Of a DNA stretch of 6,222 nucleotides, positions 5,109 through 6,222 are shown piece after piece. This DNA comes from Nitrospinota bacterium (GTDB lineage: Bacteria; JAUXIQ01). The DNA lies in the NCBI GenBank assembly GCA_030620925.1, contig JAUXIQ010000130.1:1-6222 (forward strand). Direction: 5' to 3'. How positions within the stretch are numbered: the stretch's first letter is position 1; each line of letters starts with the position of its first letter. The notes under the pieces were generated by a model. The model made no database searches, was not told the origin of the DNA, and was given only the letters and a program-made list of their open reading frames with translations. The translations under genes and the position numbers were made by a program.

Positions 5109-5729
5109 TCAGATGCGGCGGGCATTGTTTTCGCTGAACGAATACTCCATGTTGCGCGCGGTGGCTCTGGCGACAGAATCGCCGTAATAGCGGGTTACCA
5201 CGTGCAGGGCCATGTCGATACCGGCTGAAATACCTGCAGACGTAATTATGTTACCATCCTCGACCACGTGGTACTGGTCTTCCACGGTAACCGCCGGGAA
5301 GGACTCGCGCATCCAATCCAGCGAACGCCAGTGAGTCGTCGCTCGGCGTCCGTCGAGCAGGCCGGCGCGGCCCAGAAGCATGGAACCGGTGCAGACAGAA
5401 GTAAGTGTTTCGACATGTCCGCCGCGCTCGGCGATCCAGCTCAGCAGGGTTTCGTTATTGATCTCTTTGCGCGTCCCCCATCCGCCGGGAACCACCAGAA
5501 TGTCCAGGGTAGGGCAATTCTCCAGGGTAACGTCCGGGAGCACGCGAAGGCCGCCTGTTGCAACCACGGGGTCTTTGTTTTCCGCGATCAGAAGCACCTC
5601 GAAGGGTGAAGGCTCTTCCCGGCGCTTTTCTTCGTTCAGACGGGTAACGGAGAAGACCTCGTAAGGTCCACAGAAATCGAGTACTTCGACATCAGGGAAA
5701 ATCAGGATGCCCACACGTTTGCGGTCCAT
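5109..5729 (-). CDS. DJ-1/PfpI-family protein, isonitrile-hydratase-like
   Basis: The product is 206 residues, typical of single-domain DJ-1/PfpI (class I glutamine-amidotransferase-like fold) cytosolic proteins. Motifs in order: VGILIFPDVEVLDFCGPYEVF (6-26, with Asp18 and Glu24), LVVPGGWG (78-85), the nucleophile elbow TSVCTGSMLLGRAGLLDGR with Cys113-Thr114 (110-128), ATTHW (130-134), and ITSAGISAGIDMAL (162-175). Cys-Thr-Gly-Ser, GLLDGRRATTHW and the Asp18 position resemble isonitrile (isocyanide) hydratase InhA of Pseudomonas and the N-terminal domain of GlxA-type AraC regulators. No C-terminal helix-turn-helix is present, so it is not a regulator of that type. Isocyanide hydration is a suggestion only; glyoxalase, deglycase-like or amidase activities are alternatives within the superfamily. 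There is no Shine-Dalgarno sequence before the ATG, and a promoter-like sequence ends about 9 bases upstream. The M19 dipeptidase gene precedes it by 74 bp. Confidence 0.9.
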   Translation of the reverse strand: MDRKRVGILIFPDVEVLDFCGPYEVFSVTRLNEEKRREEPSPFEVLLIAENKDPVVATGGLRVLPDVTLENCPTLDILVVPGGWGTRKEINNETLLSWIAERGGHVETLTSVCTGSMLLGRAGLLDGRRATTHWRSLDWMRESFPAVTVEDQYHVVEDGNIITSAGISAGIDMALHVVTRYYGDSVARATARNMEYSFSENNARRI

Positions 5730-5738
5730 AGTATTTCA

Positions 5739-5767
5739 TTAATACCATATCTGAATGGGACAGGCAA
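5739..5767 (-). promoter_or_regulatory. Candidate promoter, nearly leaderless DJ-1/PfpI gene
   Basis: On the minus strand TTGCCT (5767-5762) is followed after exactly 17 bases by TATTAA (5744-5739). Transcription would start some 7 bases further on, leaving only a few bases before the ATG at 5729-5727. This agrees with the absence of a ribosome binding site for this gene, unlike the mutase and RidA-like genes, which have strong ones. Confidence 0.45.
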
Positions 5768-5803
5768 CGACACGAGGTGTTGGGCATAAAGACAGCACTT
5801 TCT

Positions 5804-6222
5804 TCACTGCCATACCTCTTCGAAGACCCGGATAAGGTTCAGACCCAAAATTTTCCTGGTATCTTCCTCCGAGTAGCCGCGTTTCAAGAGGCCCGCAGTC
5901 AGATTGGCCAGCTTATCGGGCATCTCGATTCCTTCCGGATAGTGCCAGGGGGGTGGTCCATAAGCTTTGGGGCTCCAGGTTCCGGCGGCTATTAATGCTT
6001 CATAACGAACCTTTGCTTCCTCGTCGCCGGCTATTCCCGCCTGGCCCTCGAAATAATCGATACCCACGGATATATGCTCGACACCGACCAGCCGGGCGAT
6101 ATAGTCCGCATGCTCCAGGAGATCATCCAGGCTAGGTTTCTTTTTCTTGGCTACGAAATCCGGATACCCGTTAAGCCCTATGACGCCTCCGTTTTCAGCT
6201 ATCGCTTTGATCTGATCGTCTC
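5804..6222 (-). CDS. Membrane dipeptidase (peptidase M19) family, C-terminal part
   Basis: Read from the window edge, the frame (2 bases plus 138 codons and stop) stays open, so the gene starts outside the window. The GTG at 6065-6067 is internal, not the real start. The visible sequence begins DDQIKAIAENGGVIGLNGYP, then LDDLLEHADYIARLVGVEHISVGIDYFEG and ends RGYSEEDTRKILGLNLIRVFEEVW. These are the C-terminal landmarks of the zinc-dependent renal/membrane dipeptidase family: the GGVIGxN strand, the H-(I/V)-x-x-G-x-D strand with the active-site Asp, and the final (I/L)-L-G-x-N-x-x-R-V-F helix. Family members hydrolyse dipeptides, including some with D-residues; several bacterial relatives are of unknown substrate. 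The N-terminal metal ligands are not in the window, so catalytic competence cannot be judged. About 140 of an expected 320-400 residues are seen. Confidence 0.9.
   Translation of the reverse strand, partial: DDQIKAIAENGGVIGLNGYPDFVAKKKKPSLDDLLEHADYIARLVGVEHISVGIDYFEGQAGIAGDEEAKVRYEALIAAGTWSPKAYGPPPWHYPEGIEMPDKLANLTAGLLKRGYSEEDTRKILGLNLIRVFEEVWQ

Overview
The window reads as anaerobic, probably environmental or subsurface bacterial DNA. Every gene I can support lies on the minus strand, so transcription runs from high to low coordinates. The mix of a B12-dependent acyl-CoA mutase subunit without a fused B12 domain, an M19 dipeptidase, a DJ-1/PfpI protein and pilin-like proteins resembles Chloroflexota (Dehalococcoidia) or Desulfobacterota-type genomes. 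That placement is a low-confidence inference; there is no rRNA or marker gene to test it.

Layout in transcription order. (1) 6222-5804: the C-terminal 138 residues of a membrane-dipeptidase-family (M19) protein, cut by the window edge. (2) 5729-5109: a complete DJ-1/PfpI protein resembling isonitrile hydratases, with a promoter-like sequence so close to its ATG that the mRNA may be nearly leaderless. (3) A hairpin plus T-run around 5024-4992, a likely terminator. (4) 4929-3283: a large catalytic subunit of a methylmalonyl-CoA-mutase-like enzyme. It has the right fold and the conserved His, but several substrate-contacting residues differ, so its substrate is probably not methylmalonyl-CoA. 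(5) A 281-bp intergenic stretch (3282-3002) with no gene. (6) 3001-749: a membrane-protein cluster made of a double GYF_2 protein with a pilin-like C-terminus, a doubtful small ORF, a TM2-type membrane protein, and a second protein with a paralogous pilin-like C-terminus on a different N-terminal module. (7) 704-306: a RidA/YjgF-family protein lacking the usual substrate-binding Arg. (8) 305-1: a stretch with a strong hairpin, a direct repeat and a doubtful 71-codon ORF.

How the genes may work together. The mutase, the DJ-1 protein, the dipeptidase and the RidA-like protein are metabolic or housekeeping-type enzymes with no obvious common pathway. The most coherent unit is 3001-749. Two of its proteins carry C-terminal pilin-like domains that align without gaps over 91 residues, with about 55 identities by eye. 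Each is fused to a different N-terminal domain and neither has a prepilin peptidase cleavage site. The gene between them encodes a TM2 protein whose stop codon abuts the next start. I infer an uncharacterised membrane-anchored complex using recycled pilin domains. The middle of this cluster is markedly AT-rich compared with the mutase gene.
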